A DNA stretch of 64,000 nucleotides from Gammaproteobacteria bacterium. Lineage in GTDB: Bacteria > Pseudomonadota > Gammaproteobacteria > Steroidobacterales > Rariloculaceae. The notes below the pieces were generated by a model. It was not told where the DNA came from and made no database searches. It worked only from the letters and a program-made list of their open reading frames with translations. Each line of letters starts with the position of its first letter. The stretch's first letter is position 1. Below are positions 43,340 to 52,164 of this stretch, piece after piece. Both the position numbers and the translations under genes were made by a program. The stretch covers positions 62,001 through 126,000 of the forward strand of contig JAJDVG010000012.1 in the NCBI GenBank assembly GCA_022826245.1. Direction: 5' to 3'.

Positions 43340-43450
43340 GGCGGCGCCAGTCTAGCAGCCCGAGGCGAAAGCCCCTTGCGTTGGGCGAAACGCCTGGCCG
43401 GTCTCGGTACAACGCGGGGTTCTGCCAAGGGCTGCTAGACTGGCGCCGCC
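43340..43450. promoter_or_regulatory. Divergent promoter region with 22-bp perfect inverted repeat
   Basis: The arm at 43340-43361 (GGCGGCGCCAGTCTAGCAGC then CC) is exactly complementary to 43429-43450. The arms point toward the GH32 and sugar-porter genes, ending 20 and 33 bases from the two starts. Between them lie GGCGAAAGCC and GGCGAAACGCC, which look like half-palindromic operators. The symmetry suggests that both genes carry the same leader or core promoter and that one regulator, not encoded nearby, controls both. Confidence 0.65.
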
Positions 43451-43483
43451 GCGAAACAAGCCCGCGGCGCTACCAGGACACAC

Positions 43484-44824
43484 ATGCGCGGCAATATCGC
43501 ATCGTGGTCGGTGACGGTCGCCCTCGCCGGCTTTCTGTTCGGCTTCGACACGGCCGTGATTTCGGGCGCCGACCAGCCATTGCAGGCGCTGTGGCAGACC
43601 GGCGACCTGTTTCATGGGCTATTCATCATGTCGGCCGCGCTCTGGGGCACGGTCATCGGCGCGCTCGGCGCGAACCGGCCTTGCGAACGCTGGGGCCGCA
43701 AGACCGTGCTCATCGCGATCGGCGCGCTGTACCTCGTCTCGGCGCTCGGCTCGGCGCTCGCGCCCGATCCGTACAGCTTCTCGTTCTGGCGTTTCGTCGG
43801 CGGACTCGGCGTCGGCGTTTCGTCGGTCGCAGCACCGGCCTACATCTCCGAAATCGCCCCACCCGCGACGCGCGGCCGGCTCGTCGCGCTGTACCAGTTC
43901 CAGATCGTGTTCGGGATTCTGATCGCGTACGTCTCGAACTTCGTCCTCGCAAGCGGACTGGGCCTCGACTGGCGCTGGATGCTCGGCATCGAAGCCGTAC
44001 CGGCGCTCGTCTATCTCGCGCTGGTCACGCGGGTACCGGAAAGCCCGCGCTGGCTGCTGCTGCGCCGGAACGACGAAGCGGGCAGCCGCCGGATACTCGA
44101 AGCGATCGACGCTTCCGCCGTCGAACGAACGCTGGCCGAGATTCGCCATGCGGCCGCGGAACTCACGCAGGAACGCATCTTCGCGCGAGCGTACCTGTTT
44201 CCCGTGCTGCTCGCGTTCCTGCTCGCCGCGTTCAATCAGCTTTCGGGCATCAATTTCATCATCTATTTCGCGCCGCGCGTGTTCGAGCTGGCCGGTCTCG
44301 ACGCAAGCTCGGCCCTGCTGTCGACCGCGGGCATCGGCATCGTGAATCTCGTCTTCACGATGTTGGGGCTGTGGCTCATCGACCGGTCGGGCCGCAAGAT
44401 GCTCATGCTCGCAGGATCCATCGGCTACATCGTGTCGCTCGCGGCCGTGACCTGGGCGTTCGGCAACGACATCGGCGGCGGCGTCGTCGTCGCGTTCGTG
44501 TTCCTGTTCATCGCTTCTCACGCGCTCGGGCAGGGCGCCGTGATCTGGGTATTCATCGCCGAGATCTTCCCGAACAACGTGCGCACCAAGGGTCAGTCGA
44601 TCGGTTGCGGCACGCACTGGGTCTTCGCCGCGATGATCACGCTGCTGATGCCGTATCTGCTCGGGCAGTTCAACGCGCAAACGATCTTCGGCTTCTTTGC
44701 GGCGATGATGGTGCTGCAGCTCCTCTGGGTGCTGTTCGTGATGCCGGAGACGAAAGGCAGGAGCCTCGAAAACCTCGCCGAAGGGCTGTCGGCGCACGAC
44801 ACCGCCGTCGCGGCTGCAGACTAG
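43484..44824 (+). CDS. Sugar porter (major facilitator superfamily)
   Basis: A 446-residue inner-membrane transporter with about 12 hydrophobic segments. Sugar-porter signatures are GFLFGFDTAVISGA (16-29), GANRPCERWGRKTVL (about 62-76), the RFVGGLGVGVSSVAAPAYISE segment, PESPRWLLLR after helix 6, NQLSGINFIIYF in helix 7, and the terminal PETKGRSLENL. Fructose or a related hexose is the probable cargo given the GH32 and fructokinase neighbours. Its stop overlaps the convergent fructokinase stop by four bases. Confidence 0.92.
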   Translation: MRGNIASWSVTVALAGFLFGFDTAVISGADQPLQALWQTGDLFHGLFIMSAALWGTVIGALGANRPCERWGRKTVLIAIGALYLVSALGSALAPDPYSFSFWRFVGGLGVGVSSVAAPAYISEIAPPATRGRLVALYQFQIVFGILIAYVSNFVLASGLGLDWRWMLGIEAVPALVYLALVTRVPESPRWLLLRRNDEAGSRRILEAIDASAVERTLAEIRHAAAELTQERIFARAYLFPVLLAFLLAAFNQLSGINFIIYFAPRVFELAGLDASSALLSTAGIGIVNLVFTMLGLWLIDRSGRKMLMLAGSIGYIVSLAAVTWAFGNDIGGGVVVAFVFLFIASHALGQGAVIWVFIAEIFPNNVRTKGQSIGCGTHWVFAAMITLLMPYLLGQFNAQTIFGFFAAMMVLQLLWVLFVMPETKGRSLENLAEGLSAHDTAVAAAD

Positions 44825-45732
44825 CCGGCGTTCGAAATCAGGGCTTCGATCGCCTCTGGCGAGACCGCACCGCTCGCACCTGCCTGCGTCGCAACGAGCG
44901 CTCCGGCGGCACAGGCGTTCTGTAGCGCGTCTCGCGCGCCGGCGCCGCGCAACGCTGCCGCGAGCCAGGCAGCGAGAAACGCATCGCCGCAACCGATCGT
45001 GTCGATGACCGGTACCTCGAAACCGGGTTGGCGGTGCAGCCCATCCGCATCGATGAGCAGCGCGCCTCGCGCGCCGAGCGTGATGCAGAGCGCTTCGAGT
45101 CCGTAATGCGCGCGCAGCCGCGCGCCGGCAGTGGCCGGTTCGTCCTCCGCAATTCCGACCCAGCCGCAGATGCGGCCCAGCTCCTGCTCGTTCAGCTTCA
45201 CCCAGTCGGAATGGCCCAGCAGCCGCTCGATGATGTCTCGCCCGTCGAATGGCGGTCGCAGGTTCGCGTCGAATACGCGCAACTCCGCACTTTCGAGCAA
45301 GGTCAGCAGACTCGCGCGGGATGCTTGCTGGCGCGCGGCCAGAGAGCCGAAGACCACCGTTCCTGGCGGTTTGCCGGCCGTACCGAGGAAAGCAGCGGCA
45401 TCGATGCGGTCCCACGCTGCGGGCGCGGCGATCTCGTAGTTGACGTTGAGCGGATCGGATGCATCGACGTGCACTCGACCGGTCGGCAACTCACGGTCGA
45501 GCTGAATGTAATTGACGTCGATGCGGTTTCCGGCCAGCCAAGCCGTGAGCTCACGACCGGGCGGGTCGTCGCCGACCCGGGTCAGCAAGCGCACTTCGAC
45601 TCCGAGTGCAGCCAGGTGCAGCGCGACATTGGCTGGCGCACCGCCGGGCTTGCGGTCTTCAGCCGTAATGTCCCACAGCGCTTCGCCAAATGTCAGAAGC
45701 GGCTCGCGGGCATGGGCCTGGGGTACGATCAC
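44821..45732 (-). CDS. PfkB-family fructokinase
   Basis: A 303-residue sugar kinase. The N-terminal motif TFGEALWDI and GGAPANVALHLAALGVEV (about 31-48) and the C-terminal PfkB motif VIDTIGCGDAFLAAWLAAAL with catalytic Asp are clear. Length and the GGAPANVA form fit bacterial fructokinases, which phosphorylate fructose released by the GH32 enzyme. The start is GTG at 45732 with no strong ribosome-binding site. It converges on the sugar-porter gene and lies ten bases after the Fic gene on the same strand. Confidence 0.92.
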   Translation of the reverse strand: MIVPQAHAREPLLTFGEALWDITAEDRKPGGAPANVALHLAALGVEVRLLTRVGDDPPGRELTAWLAGNRIDVNYIQLDRELPTGRVHVDASDPLNVNYEIAAPAAWDRIDAAAFLGTAGKPPGTVVFGSLAARQQASRASLLTLLESAELRVFDANLRPPFDGRDIIERLLGHSDWVKLNEQELGRICGWVGIAEDEPATAGARLRAHYGLEALCITLGARGALLIDADGLHRQPGFEVPVIDTIGCGDAFLAAWLAAALRGAGARDALQNACAAGALVATQAGASGAVSPEAIEALISNAG

Positions 45733-45741
45733 GCAGCCGGG

Positions 45742-46491
45742 TCAGCCGTCGTGGCTGCCGCTTGCAGGCGCGCCGCCGATCCGAAGCGTGCGGTCGAGCG
45801 AACACGAAACGAGGAACGGAATGGCCACAGCCGCATCGCTCGTGTCGTAGAACCGGATCATCGTCTCGTTGAACTCCTGCTGGCGCCTGGCCGGAACGGC
45901 GATCGCGTCCATGCCCGCTGACAACAGCACGCCGTTCATCAGCAGCCTGCCCGTTCGCTTGTTGCCGTCCCAGAAAAACTGGTTGGCGGAGAGAAACAGG
46001 AACGCGCCGATCGCTCGCGCGTGAACGGACTGGAAGGACTCCAGGTACCCGCGTCCCACGTCGTACCGGGCGGCCAGCGTGTCCGCGGGGGGAGGCTGAC
46101 GGTCCGTGCCGGCGATGCCGACGTGGCCCGTGCGGAACGTGCCGCATTCGAGCGCTTCCTCACGGGCAACCATCGCCTGCAGCGCGCACGCCGTTGCGGC
46201 CGAGATGTCGAACGTCCCGTCCGAGACCCGCCGCAGCAGTTCCCGCCAGGACTCTGCCGTGTTCAGCACCTGCGCAGCGTCCGCGACGCGACGGCCACCC
46301 ACGGTGATGCCGTCCATCAGCGTTTTGACCTCCGGAAAGGTGAACGGGTTACCTTCCAGCGCCACGGTGTCGTAGACGAAGTTCTCGAGTGTCTTGCGGA
46401 CCCGAAACACCGCACGATCCGGGTCCGGCGTCGCGTCCGTAACGAGCGGCGGCGGATCGAATTCGAATCCCAATGCGGCGTGCGTATTCAT
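45742..46491 (-). CDS. Fic-domain protein lacking the motif histidine
   Basis: A 249-residue Fic/Doc-fold protein. The nucleotide-binding anion hole is conserved in QFFWDGNKRTGRLL (171-184), but the first position, where active Fic AMP-transferases have the catalytic His of HxFx(D/E)GN, is Gln171. An N-terminal inhibitory-helix motif is present as TVALEG (42-47, S/TxxxEG/N form), typical of class II Fic proteins. With Gln instead of His the usual AMP transfer should be strongly reduced; the protein may use another chemistry, as has been described for unusual Fic proteins, or be degenerate. The start MNTHAALG at 46491 is selected over an upstream one with non-family sequence. The target is unknown. 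Confidence 0.85.
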   Translation of the reverse strand: MNTHAALGFEFDPPPLVTDATPDPDRAVFRVRKTLENFVYDTVALEGNPFTFPEVKTLMDGITVGGRRVADAAQVLNTAESWRELLRRVSDGTFDISAATACALQAMVAREEALECGTFRTGHVGIAGTDRQPPPADTLAARYDVGRGYLESFQSVHARAIGAFLFLSANQFFWDGNKRTGRLLMNGVLLSAGMDAIAVPARRQQEFNETMIRFYDTSDAAVAIPFLVSCSLDRTLRIGGAPASGSHDG

Positions 46492-46675
46492 CGGCAAATT
46501 GTAGCGTGGACGTGCTGACGGAATCCGGCCGGAAATGGCTGGCGCGACACCGGGGCTGTCGGCGTACGCTGCCACTGTCGCGCCTGGCGACCGGGCCGCG
46601 TTTTCCCTCAGCGACGCGAGTCACCGGTACAATACTCGTCCCCACACCAGACATGGATTTCCAACGGAGAAGAGC

Positions 46676-47197
46676 ATGACAATTCGCACGCTGCTTGCCC
46701 TCGCCCTGACATTGTCCTGGGCTGCCGCAAGCGCTCACGATTATCTGGGCATGGAACCGCTCATCGTCGATGCCAAGGAGATCGAGGGCGTCACCAACGA
46801 GGACGGGGAAACCATCAAGATCCTGTTACGTACCCAGGACACCGCGGGCCAGTACACGGTTTTCTCCGACCAGTTCGCGGACCGGACCTCGGTCGGGCTG
46901 CACAAGCACGACTGGCACGACGAAGCCTTCTACGTGATTCGGGGCAGCTATTCGGTCATCAACGGAGACGAAAACGTACGCCATACCGTTACCGAGGACA
47001 CGATCGTCTTCACGCCGCGCGGCACGGTCCATTCCTGGACGGCGCTGGAACCGGACAGCAAGTTTCTCGTGATCTACACCCCGGGGGGATGGGATCACTT
47101 CTTCGAGGCCGTGAATCAACTGACCGAAGAACAGCGAAACGACGCGGAGTTCATGGACGCGTTCCTGCTCAGTTACGACGAGATCTACTTTCAGTAG
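46676..47197 (+). CDS. Secreted cupin-domain protein
   Basis: A 173-residue protein with signal peptide (about 1-20, LLALALTLSWAAASAH) and a single cupin barrel. Metal-binding motif 1 is seen as VGLHKHDWHDEAFYVIRGSY (about 74-93) and motif 2 as FTPRGTVHSWTAL (about 112-124). GGAGAAGAGC precedes the ATG. The C-terminal DHFFEAVNQLTEEQRND is common in quercetinase-like and regulatory cupins. The activity and ligand are not predictable. It is a single gene followed by a hairpin. Confidence 0.85.
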   Translation: MTIRTLLALALTLSWAAASAHDYLGMEPLIVDAKEIEGVTNEDGETIKILLRTQDTAGQYTVFSDQFADRTSVGLHKHDWHDEAFYVIRGSYSVINGDENVRHTVTEDTIVFTPRGTVHSWTALEPDSKFLVIYTPGGWDHFFEAVNQLTEEQRNDAEFMDAFLLSYDEIYFQ

Positions 47198-47212
47198 CCG
47201 GCGCGCAGGATC

Positions 47213-47249
47213 GTAGCCCACGAAATATTCTAATATTTCAGTGGGCTAC
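47213..47249. terminator. Strong hairpin after cupin gene
   Basis: GTAGCCCAC at 47213 pairs with GTGGGCTAC at 47241, and GAAATATT pairs with AATATTTC, giving a nearly continuous 17-bp stem with a tiny loop and a single-base bulge. It lies between the cupin gene and the convergent tRNA-Ala gene and probably ends both transcripts. Confidence 0.7.
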
Positions 47250-47271
47250 GAGAAATCTCCCGAGGATGGAG

Positions 47272-47347
<76 letters not shown>

Positions 47348-47417
47348 ACACCGTGAGGAGGGCGAATTATCCGCCACCTGCGCCCGCGCTCACAAGAGCA
47401 GGCATAATCTCGCCCCC

Positions 47418-48842
47418 ATGAGCAAGAACAAGGCAATCGACTCCCGCAAGGCGCAGGCGCTCGTCGCGAACGAGTTCGCAGACTCCATCGTACCGACGCT
47501 GATCGACTACATCAGGATTCCGAACAAGTCGCCCGACTTCGATCCCCACTGGGCGAGCCATGGTTACATGCACGAGGCGATGGAACTCATCGTCGGGTGG
47601 TGCCGGGCGCACCCGGTGAACGGCATGCAACTCGAGGTCGTTGAGCTGCCGGGACGTACGCCGCTGCTGTTCATCGAGATTCCCGGAGAGGTCGACGACA
47701 CGGTCCTGCTCTACGGCCACATGGACAAGCAGCCGGAGATGACCGGCTGGAACGAGGGGCTCGGACCGTGGAAGCCGGTGCTGCGCGGCGAGCGGCTCTA
47801 CGGGCGCGGCGGCGCGGACGACGGTTATTCGACCTTTTCTTCGTTGTTGGGCCTCAGGATACTCAAGGAACAGGGGATCCCCCACGCGCGCTGCGTCGTC
47901 ATCATCGAGGGCAGCGAGGAAAGCGGCAGCCCGGACCTGCCCTTCTACATCGATCATCTGCGCGAACGCATCGGCTCGCCGAGCCTCGTGATCTGCCTGG
48001 ATTCCGGCGCCGGCAACTATGACCAGCTCTGGTGCACGACCTCGCTGCGCGGCATGGTCACGGGCAATCTGCATGTCGACGTGATCGGCGAAGGCGTCCA
48101 TTCGGGGGACGCGGGGGGCGTCGTCCCATCGAGCTTCCGGGTGCTGCGCATGCTGCTCTCAAGGCTCGAGAACGAGGCCGATGGCACGATCCTGCCAGAC
48201 TGGCTGCATGCCGAGATCCCCACGCAGCGAATCGAGCAGGCGCGTGCCGCCGCGAGCGTTATCGGTGAACGCCTCTGGGCCCGGTTCCCATGGCACGAAG
48301 GCGTGCGCCCGATGGCGGCCGACCCGGTCGAACTCGTGCTCAACCGAACGTGGCGTCCGGCGCTTGCCGTGACAGGCGCAGGCGGCCTGCCCGAACTCGG
48401 CGACGCGGGCAACGTCATGCGGCCCGGTACGGCCGTGCGCCTGAGCCTCAGGCTGCCGCCCGGCATCGGCGGCGATGAAGCCGCGACGCGCGTCACGAAA
48501 CTCCTGACGGAAGATCCGCCGAACGGCGCCCGCGTCCGCTTCGAAGCTCAAGGGAACGAAGGCTGGAACGCGCCGCCGCTCGCGACGTGGCTCGAAGCTG
48601 CGCTCCTCGAGTCGTCGCAGACCTATTTCGGCAGGCCGGCCATGTACATGGGCGAAGGCGGCACGATCCCGTTCATGGCGATGCTCGGGACGGAGTTTCC
48701 CGATGCCCAGTTTCTGGTGACGGGCGTACTTGGACCCGAATCCAACGCCCATGGGCCGAACGAGTTCCTTCACCTCCCAACCGCCAGGAAGCTGACCTGC
48801 TGTGTCGCCGAAACGATTCGGCAGCACGCGCTGCGCCACTAG
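47418..48842 (+). CDS. M20-family metallopeptidase (carnosinase/dipeptidase-like)
   Basis: A 474-residue cytosolic di-zinc peptidase. Zinc ligands and catalytic residues are visible: TVLLYGHMDKQPE (His and Asp, about 95-107), GRGGADDGYST (bridging Asp), IEGSEESGSPDL (catalytic Glu-Glu), LVICLDSGAGN, and the C-terminal His in ESNAHGPNEFLHL. A dimerisation domain lies between about 210 and 330. The subfamily with GHMDKQPE and GNYDQLWCTTSLRG-type segments includes Xaa-His and Cys-Gly dipeptidases. It is a single gene after the divergent tRNA. Confidence 0.9.
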   Translation: MSKNKAIDSRKAQALVANEFADSIVPTLIDYIRIPNKSPDFDPHWASHGYMHEAMELIVGWCRAHPVNGMQLEVVELPGRTPLLFIEIPGEVDDTVLLYGHMDKQPEMTGWNEGLGPWKPVLRGERLYGRGGADDGYSTFSSLLGLRILKEQGIPHARCVVIIEGSEESGSPDLPFYIDHLRERIGSPSLVICLDSGAGNYDQLWCTTSLRGMVTGNLHVDVIGEGVHSGDAGGVVPSSFRVLRMLLSRLENEADGTILPDWLHAEIPTQRIEQARAAASVIGERLWARFPWHEGVRPMAADPVELVLNRTWRPALAVTGAGGLPELGDAGNVMRPGTAVRLSLRLPPGIGGDEAATRVTKLLTEDPPNGARVRFEAQGNEGWNAPPLATWLEAALLESSQTYFGRPAMYMGEGGTIPFMAMLGTEFPDAQFLVTGVLGPESNAHGPNEFLHLPTARKLTCCVAETIRQHALRH

Positions 48843-48960
48843 TTTATGGAGAACCGGCGTGCAATCGCCTATCCTTACGCGCGTTCATTCGCCGCGCGAG
48901 CCCGCGCTCGCCGGTTTTTCTGACGATTTTCGACAAGCAAACCAGCAAGGAGCCAAGACA

Positions 48961-49554
48961 ATGAGGACTTCGGGAACCATTACCGCGGTGTTTGCCGGTA
49001 TCGCCCTGGCTGCCGCAGGTGCGACCGCGATTGCCGCGCCAATGACATACGAGATCGACTCCAACCATACCTTCCCCTCCTTCGCCGCCGACCACATGGG
49101 CGGTCTTTCGCTTTGGCGGGGCAAGATCAACAGCACGTCCGGAACGATCGTGCTCGACGTGGAAGCCGGCACGGGCAGCGTCGACATCACGATGGACATG
49201 GCGTCGATCGACTTCGGGCACGACGGCCTCAGCGACCACGCGCGCTCGGCGGACATGTTCGACGTCGAGGTGTATCCGACCGCCACCTACTCGGGCGAAC
49301 TCGTCGACTTCGAGGACGGCTCGCCGACGGCCGTCGACGGCACGCTGACGATGCACGGCGTGAGCCAGCCGGTCCGATTGACCGTCGACAGTTTCGTGTG
49401 CCGGCAGCACCCGCAACAGGGACGTGAAGTCTGCGGTGCGAACGCGTCCGCCACGATCAACCGCGCCGACTTTGGCGTCGACTATGCGCAGAACTTCGGC
49501 TTCCTGATGGATGTGGCCCTGAACATCCAGGTGGAAGCGCTCATCGTCGAATAA
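48961..49554 (+). CDS. YceI-family periplasmic protein
   Basis: A 197-residue lipocalin-like protein with a signal peptide (about 1-26, ending TAIAAP). The YceI barrel starts TYEIDSNHTFPSFAADHMGG and contains SVDITMDMASIDFGHDGLSDH, TATYSGELVDFEDGSPTAVDGTLTMHGV and NASATINRADFGVDYA. These proteins bind isoprenoid lipids and are linked to stress or polyprenoid metabolism; the ligand here is unknown. AAGGAG lies upstream of the ATG at 48961. An open frame extends further upstream but is not family-like. Confidence 0.92.
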   Translation: MRTSGTITAVFAGIALAAAGATAIAAPMTYEIDSNHTFPSFAADHMGGLSLWRGKINSTSGTIVLDVEAGTGSVDITMDMASIDFGHDGLSDHARSADMFDVEVYPTATYSGELVDFEDGSPTAVDGTLTMHGVSQPVRLTVDSFVCRQHPQQGREVCGANASATINRADFGVDYAQNFGFLMDVALNIQVEALIVE

Positions 49555-49576
49555 CTCGCCGACCAGGCACAAGGTC

Positions 49577-49602
49577 AGGCCCGGCCCGTTGCGGCCGGGC
49601 CT
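49577..49602. terminator. Bidirectional terminator hairpin
   Basis: AGGCCCGGCC (49577-49586) and GGCCGGGCCT (49593-49602) form a perfect 10-bp stem with loop CGTTGC, between the convergent yceI-like and leuA genes. There is no T-run, so it may act as a bidirectional intrinsic-like terminator or protect the 3' ends. Confidence 0.7.
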
Positions 49603-49611
49603 GCCGATACC

Positions 49612-51297
49612 CTAGACGACCCTCTTCATTCGCTCGTCGGCGGAGGCAAGACCGCGGCCGACGGCCGAAAGCGTAGCCTGCAAGACGGCGAACGAGCTGT
49701 CCTCGTCGATACAGCACGCCGCGGCCCGCTCGCCATCGACATCGATGATCACCGAGGCAAGCGCTTTGGCGTCCGTGCCCGCGCTCAGCGCGCGCTCGTC
49801 GAATTCGATGATGGAGACTTCCGTCGCAAAGCGCTGGCGAATGCCCGCGACAAGCGCCTCGATAAGGCCCTGTCCCTGACCGTTCAACACCACATCGGGC
49901 TCGCCGCCGAGACGGAACTGCCCGTGAGTCTCGTGCTTCTCGGAACTCAGGTTGTAGGCCTTGAGTTGCCAGTTGTCGGGGACGACGAGGAACGCGGACT
50001 CGAACAGCGAGCGCACCTGCCTTGACGGCACTTCGTCGCCGCTCACCTCGGCCTGCCGCTGCACGACGCGGCTCACGACCGGGTGCAGCCACTTCGGCAG
50101 CTTGATGCCGTGGTCGCGTTCGAGCACGAGCGCGACGCCGCCCTTGCCCGACTGGCTGTTGATTCGGACGACCTCCTCGTAGCGGCGGCCGAGATCCTCG
50201 GGATCGACCGGGAGATACGCCACGTTCCAGTGTTCCTGCCCTTCTTCGTCGTGAAATGCCATGGACTTGCGGATCGCGTCCTGATGGCTGCCTGAAAATG
50301 CCGCGTAGACGAGATCGCCGGCCCAGGGATGGCGCGGGTGCACGGGCATGTCGGTGCAGCGCGTGTAGACGCGGATGATTCGCGCCATGTCGGACAGGTC
50401 GAGTTTCGGATCGACGCCCTGCGTATACAGGTTCATCGCCATCGTGACGATGTCCATGTTGCCCGTGCGCTCGCCGTTGCCGAACAACGTGCCTTCGATG
50501 CGATCGGCGCCGGCCATAAGGCCGAGTTCGGACGCAGCGACCGCGCAGCCGCGGTCGTTGTGGGTGTGCAGGCTGACCCGGATGTGCTCGCGCTGCGCGA
50601 CGTTGCGGCAGAAGTGCTCGACCTGGTCGGCGAAGACGTTCGGCGTCGCCATCTCGACCGTCGCCGGTAGATTGACCACGACGGGCTGACCGGTCGCGGG
50701 CTGCCAGACATCGATCACGGCGTTGCAGACATCGACCGCGAACTCGGGCTCGGTGGCGGAGAAGCTCTCGGGCGAGTATTCGAAGGTCCAGTCGGTATCG
50801 GGGTAGCGTACGGCGTGCTCCCTGACCCAGCGCGCACCGTTGACGGCGATCTGCGTGATCTCGTCCCTGGTTGTCCTGAATACCTGCTCGCGCTGCACGG
50901 TCGAGGTGGAGTTGTAGACGTGGACGATCGCGCGCTTGACGCCGACGATCGCCTCGAAAGTCCGCTCGACGAGCTCCTCGCGGGCCTGCGTCAGCACCTG
51001 GACCGTGACCGAGTCCGGAATCATGTCCTTCTCGATCAGCAGGCGCGCGAATTCGTATTCGGTAGCCGACGCCGACGGGAAACCGATCTCGATCTCGCGG
51101 AATCCCAACTCCACGAGCAGTTCGAAGAGTTCGAGCTTGGTGGAAACCGACATCGGCTGCACGAGCGCCTGGTTGCCGTCGCGCAGGTCCACGCTGCACC
51201 AGTCCGGCGCCCGCGTGATGACCCTGTCCGGCCACGTTCGATCGGAAAGCCGAATCGGCTCGAACGGCCGGTACCTGCGGTAGTCGAACTCCGCCAT
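49612..51297 (-). CDS. leuA: 2-isopropylmalate synthase (type 2)
   Basis: A 561-residue enzyme for the first committed step of leucine synthesis (2-oxoisovalerate plus acetyl-CoA). The N-terminal motif WCSVDLRDGNQALVQPM (about 33-49) and RVSLHTHNDRGCAVAASELGLMAGADRIEGTLFGNGERTGN metal and substrate segments (given in part) are typical of the 560-residue alpha-IPMS2 group. A C-terminal LeuA dimer/regulatory domain follows (residues about 440-555, ADVVLNG-like VVLNGQGQGLIEALVAG). The gene is divergent from an Lrp-type regulator, and no leader peptide with leucine codons was found in the gap. Confidence 0.94.
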   Translation of the reverse strand: MAEFDYRRYRPFEPIRLSDRTWPDRVITRAPDWCSVDLRDGNQALVQPMSVSTKLELFELLVELGFREIEIGFPSASATEYEFARLLIEKDMIPDSVTVQVLTQAREELVERTFEAIVGVKRAIVHVYNSTSTVQREQVFRTTRDEITQIAVNGARWVREHAVRYPDTDWTFEYSPESFSATEPEFAVDVCNAVIDVWQPATGQPVVVNLPATVEMATPNVFADQVEHFCRNVAQREHIRVSLHTHNDRGCAVAASELGLMAGADRIEGTLFGNGERTGNMDIVTMAMNLYTQGVDPKLDLSDMARIIRVYTRCTDMPVHPRHPWAGDLVYAAFSGSHQDAIRKSMAFHDEEGQEHWNVAYLPVDPEDLGRRYEEVVRINSQSGKGGVALVLERDHGIKLPKWLHPVVSRVVQRQAEVSGDEVPSRQVRSLFESAFLVVPDNWQLKAYNLSSEKHETHGQFRLGGEPDVVLNGQGQGLIEALVAGIRQRFATEVSIIEFDERALSAGTDAKALASVIIDVDGERAAACCIDEDSSFAVLQATLSAVGRGLASADERMKRVV

Positions 51298-51344
51298 GAG
51301 TCTGTCCCCCGAGGCGCGTATGCCTCAACGATGAGGGCTATTTT

Positions 51345-51363
51345 ATGCTGGACAGAACAGCAT
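51345..51363. promoter_or_regulatory. Inverted repeat between leuA and the Lrp-type gene
   Basis: ATGCTGGACAGAACAGCAT contains ATGCTG and CAGCAT arms separated by seven bases, in an AT-rich part of the divergent promoter region. It is a plausible binding site for the Lrp/AsnC regulator encoded next to it, whose family often controls a divergent neighbour. Confidence 0.5.
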
Positions 51364-51463
51364 TTCTGGCCTAATTGGGGAATATTTCAGAAAAAATCGC
51401 AATCGACTGCTCAGAACAGGATAATGTTTGGCAGCTTATGCGGATATTTCCGAGAGCAGCGCC

Positions 51464-51961
51464 ATGAAGATCGACGCTTTCGACCTCAAGATCCTCGCCG
51501 AGTTGCAGGCTGACGGCTCGAGCACCAACCAGGAGATCTCCGAGCGCGTGGGCCTGTCGCCCTCCCCGTGCTCGCGGCGCATCCGCCAACTCGAGGACGC
51601 CGGCGTCATCCGCGAGCGCGCCGTGCGGCTCGATCCGGAGAGCCTCGGGCTGGACCTGACCGCGCTGATCCATATCCGCATGGACCGGCATACGCCGGAG
51701 CGCTTCGAACATTTCGAGAACATCGTGCGCGACTACACGGAAGTGCAGGAGTGCTACCTGATCACGGGCCAGGATGCCGACTACCAGCTCAAGGTCACCG
51801 TACCGAACATGGAGGCCTACCAGCGTTTCCTGCTCAACAAGATCACGCGCATCGACGGCGTCATCGGTGTGCACTCCTCGTTCGTGCTGCGCAAGTCCGT
51901 CGATACGACGAATCTGCCGCTCAAGTACGCCGGCAAGAACGCGCGCACAGACAACGACTGA
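51464..51961 (+). CDS. Lrp/AsnC-family transcriptional regulator
   Basis: A 165-residue regulator. The N-terminal winged helix-turn-helix reads MKIDAFDLKILAELQADGSS and SERVGLSPSPCSRRIRQLEDAGVI, followed by the RAM ligand-binding domain (VQECYLITGQDADYQLKVTVPNMEAY, ITRIDGVIGVHSSFVL). The start at 51464 gives the standard length; 12 extra codons upstream are not family-like. Family members respond to amino acids such as leucine; control of the divergent leuA is inferred. Confidence 0.93.
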   Translation: MKIDAFDLKILAELQADGSSTNQEISERVGLSPSPCSRRIRQLEDAGVIRERAVRLDPESLGLDLTALIHIRMDRHTPERFEHFENIVRDYTEVQECYLITGQDADYQLKVTVPNMEAYQRFLLNKITRIDGVIGVHSSFVLRKSVDTTNLPLKYAGKNARTDND

Positions 51962-52164
51962 GGGCTTCGCGGTAACGAGTTCCATGGCGCGGGACAGCGT
52001 CGCCAGCGCGCCCGGCAGCCTGCCCACCCAAAGCACGGCACCGGCGAACGTGCTTCGCGATCACCGATGCGCTCAGGGTTGCGTTCCGACCGCCGAACCG
52101 CCCGGTTCAACGCTCAGGCACGCGCCGGTATAGTTGGCCGGGACATCGGAGCCGGGGACGAACC

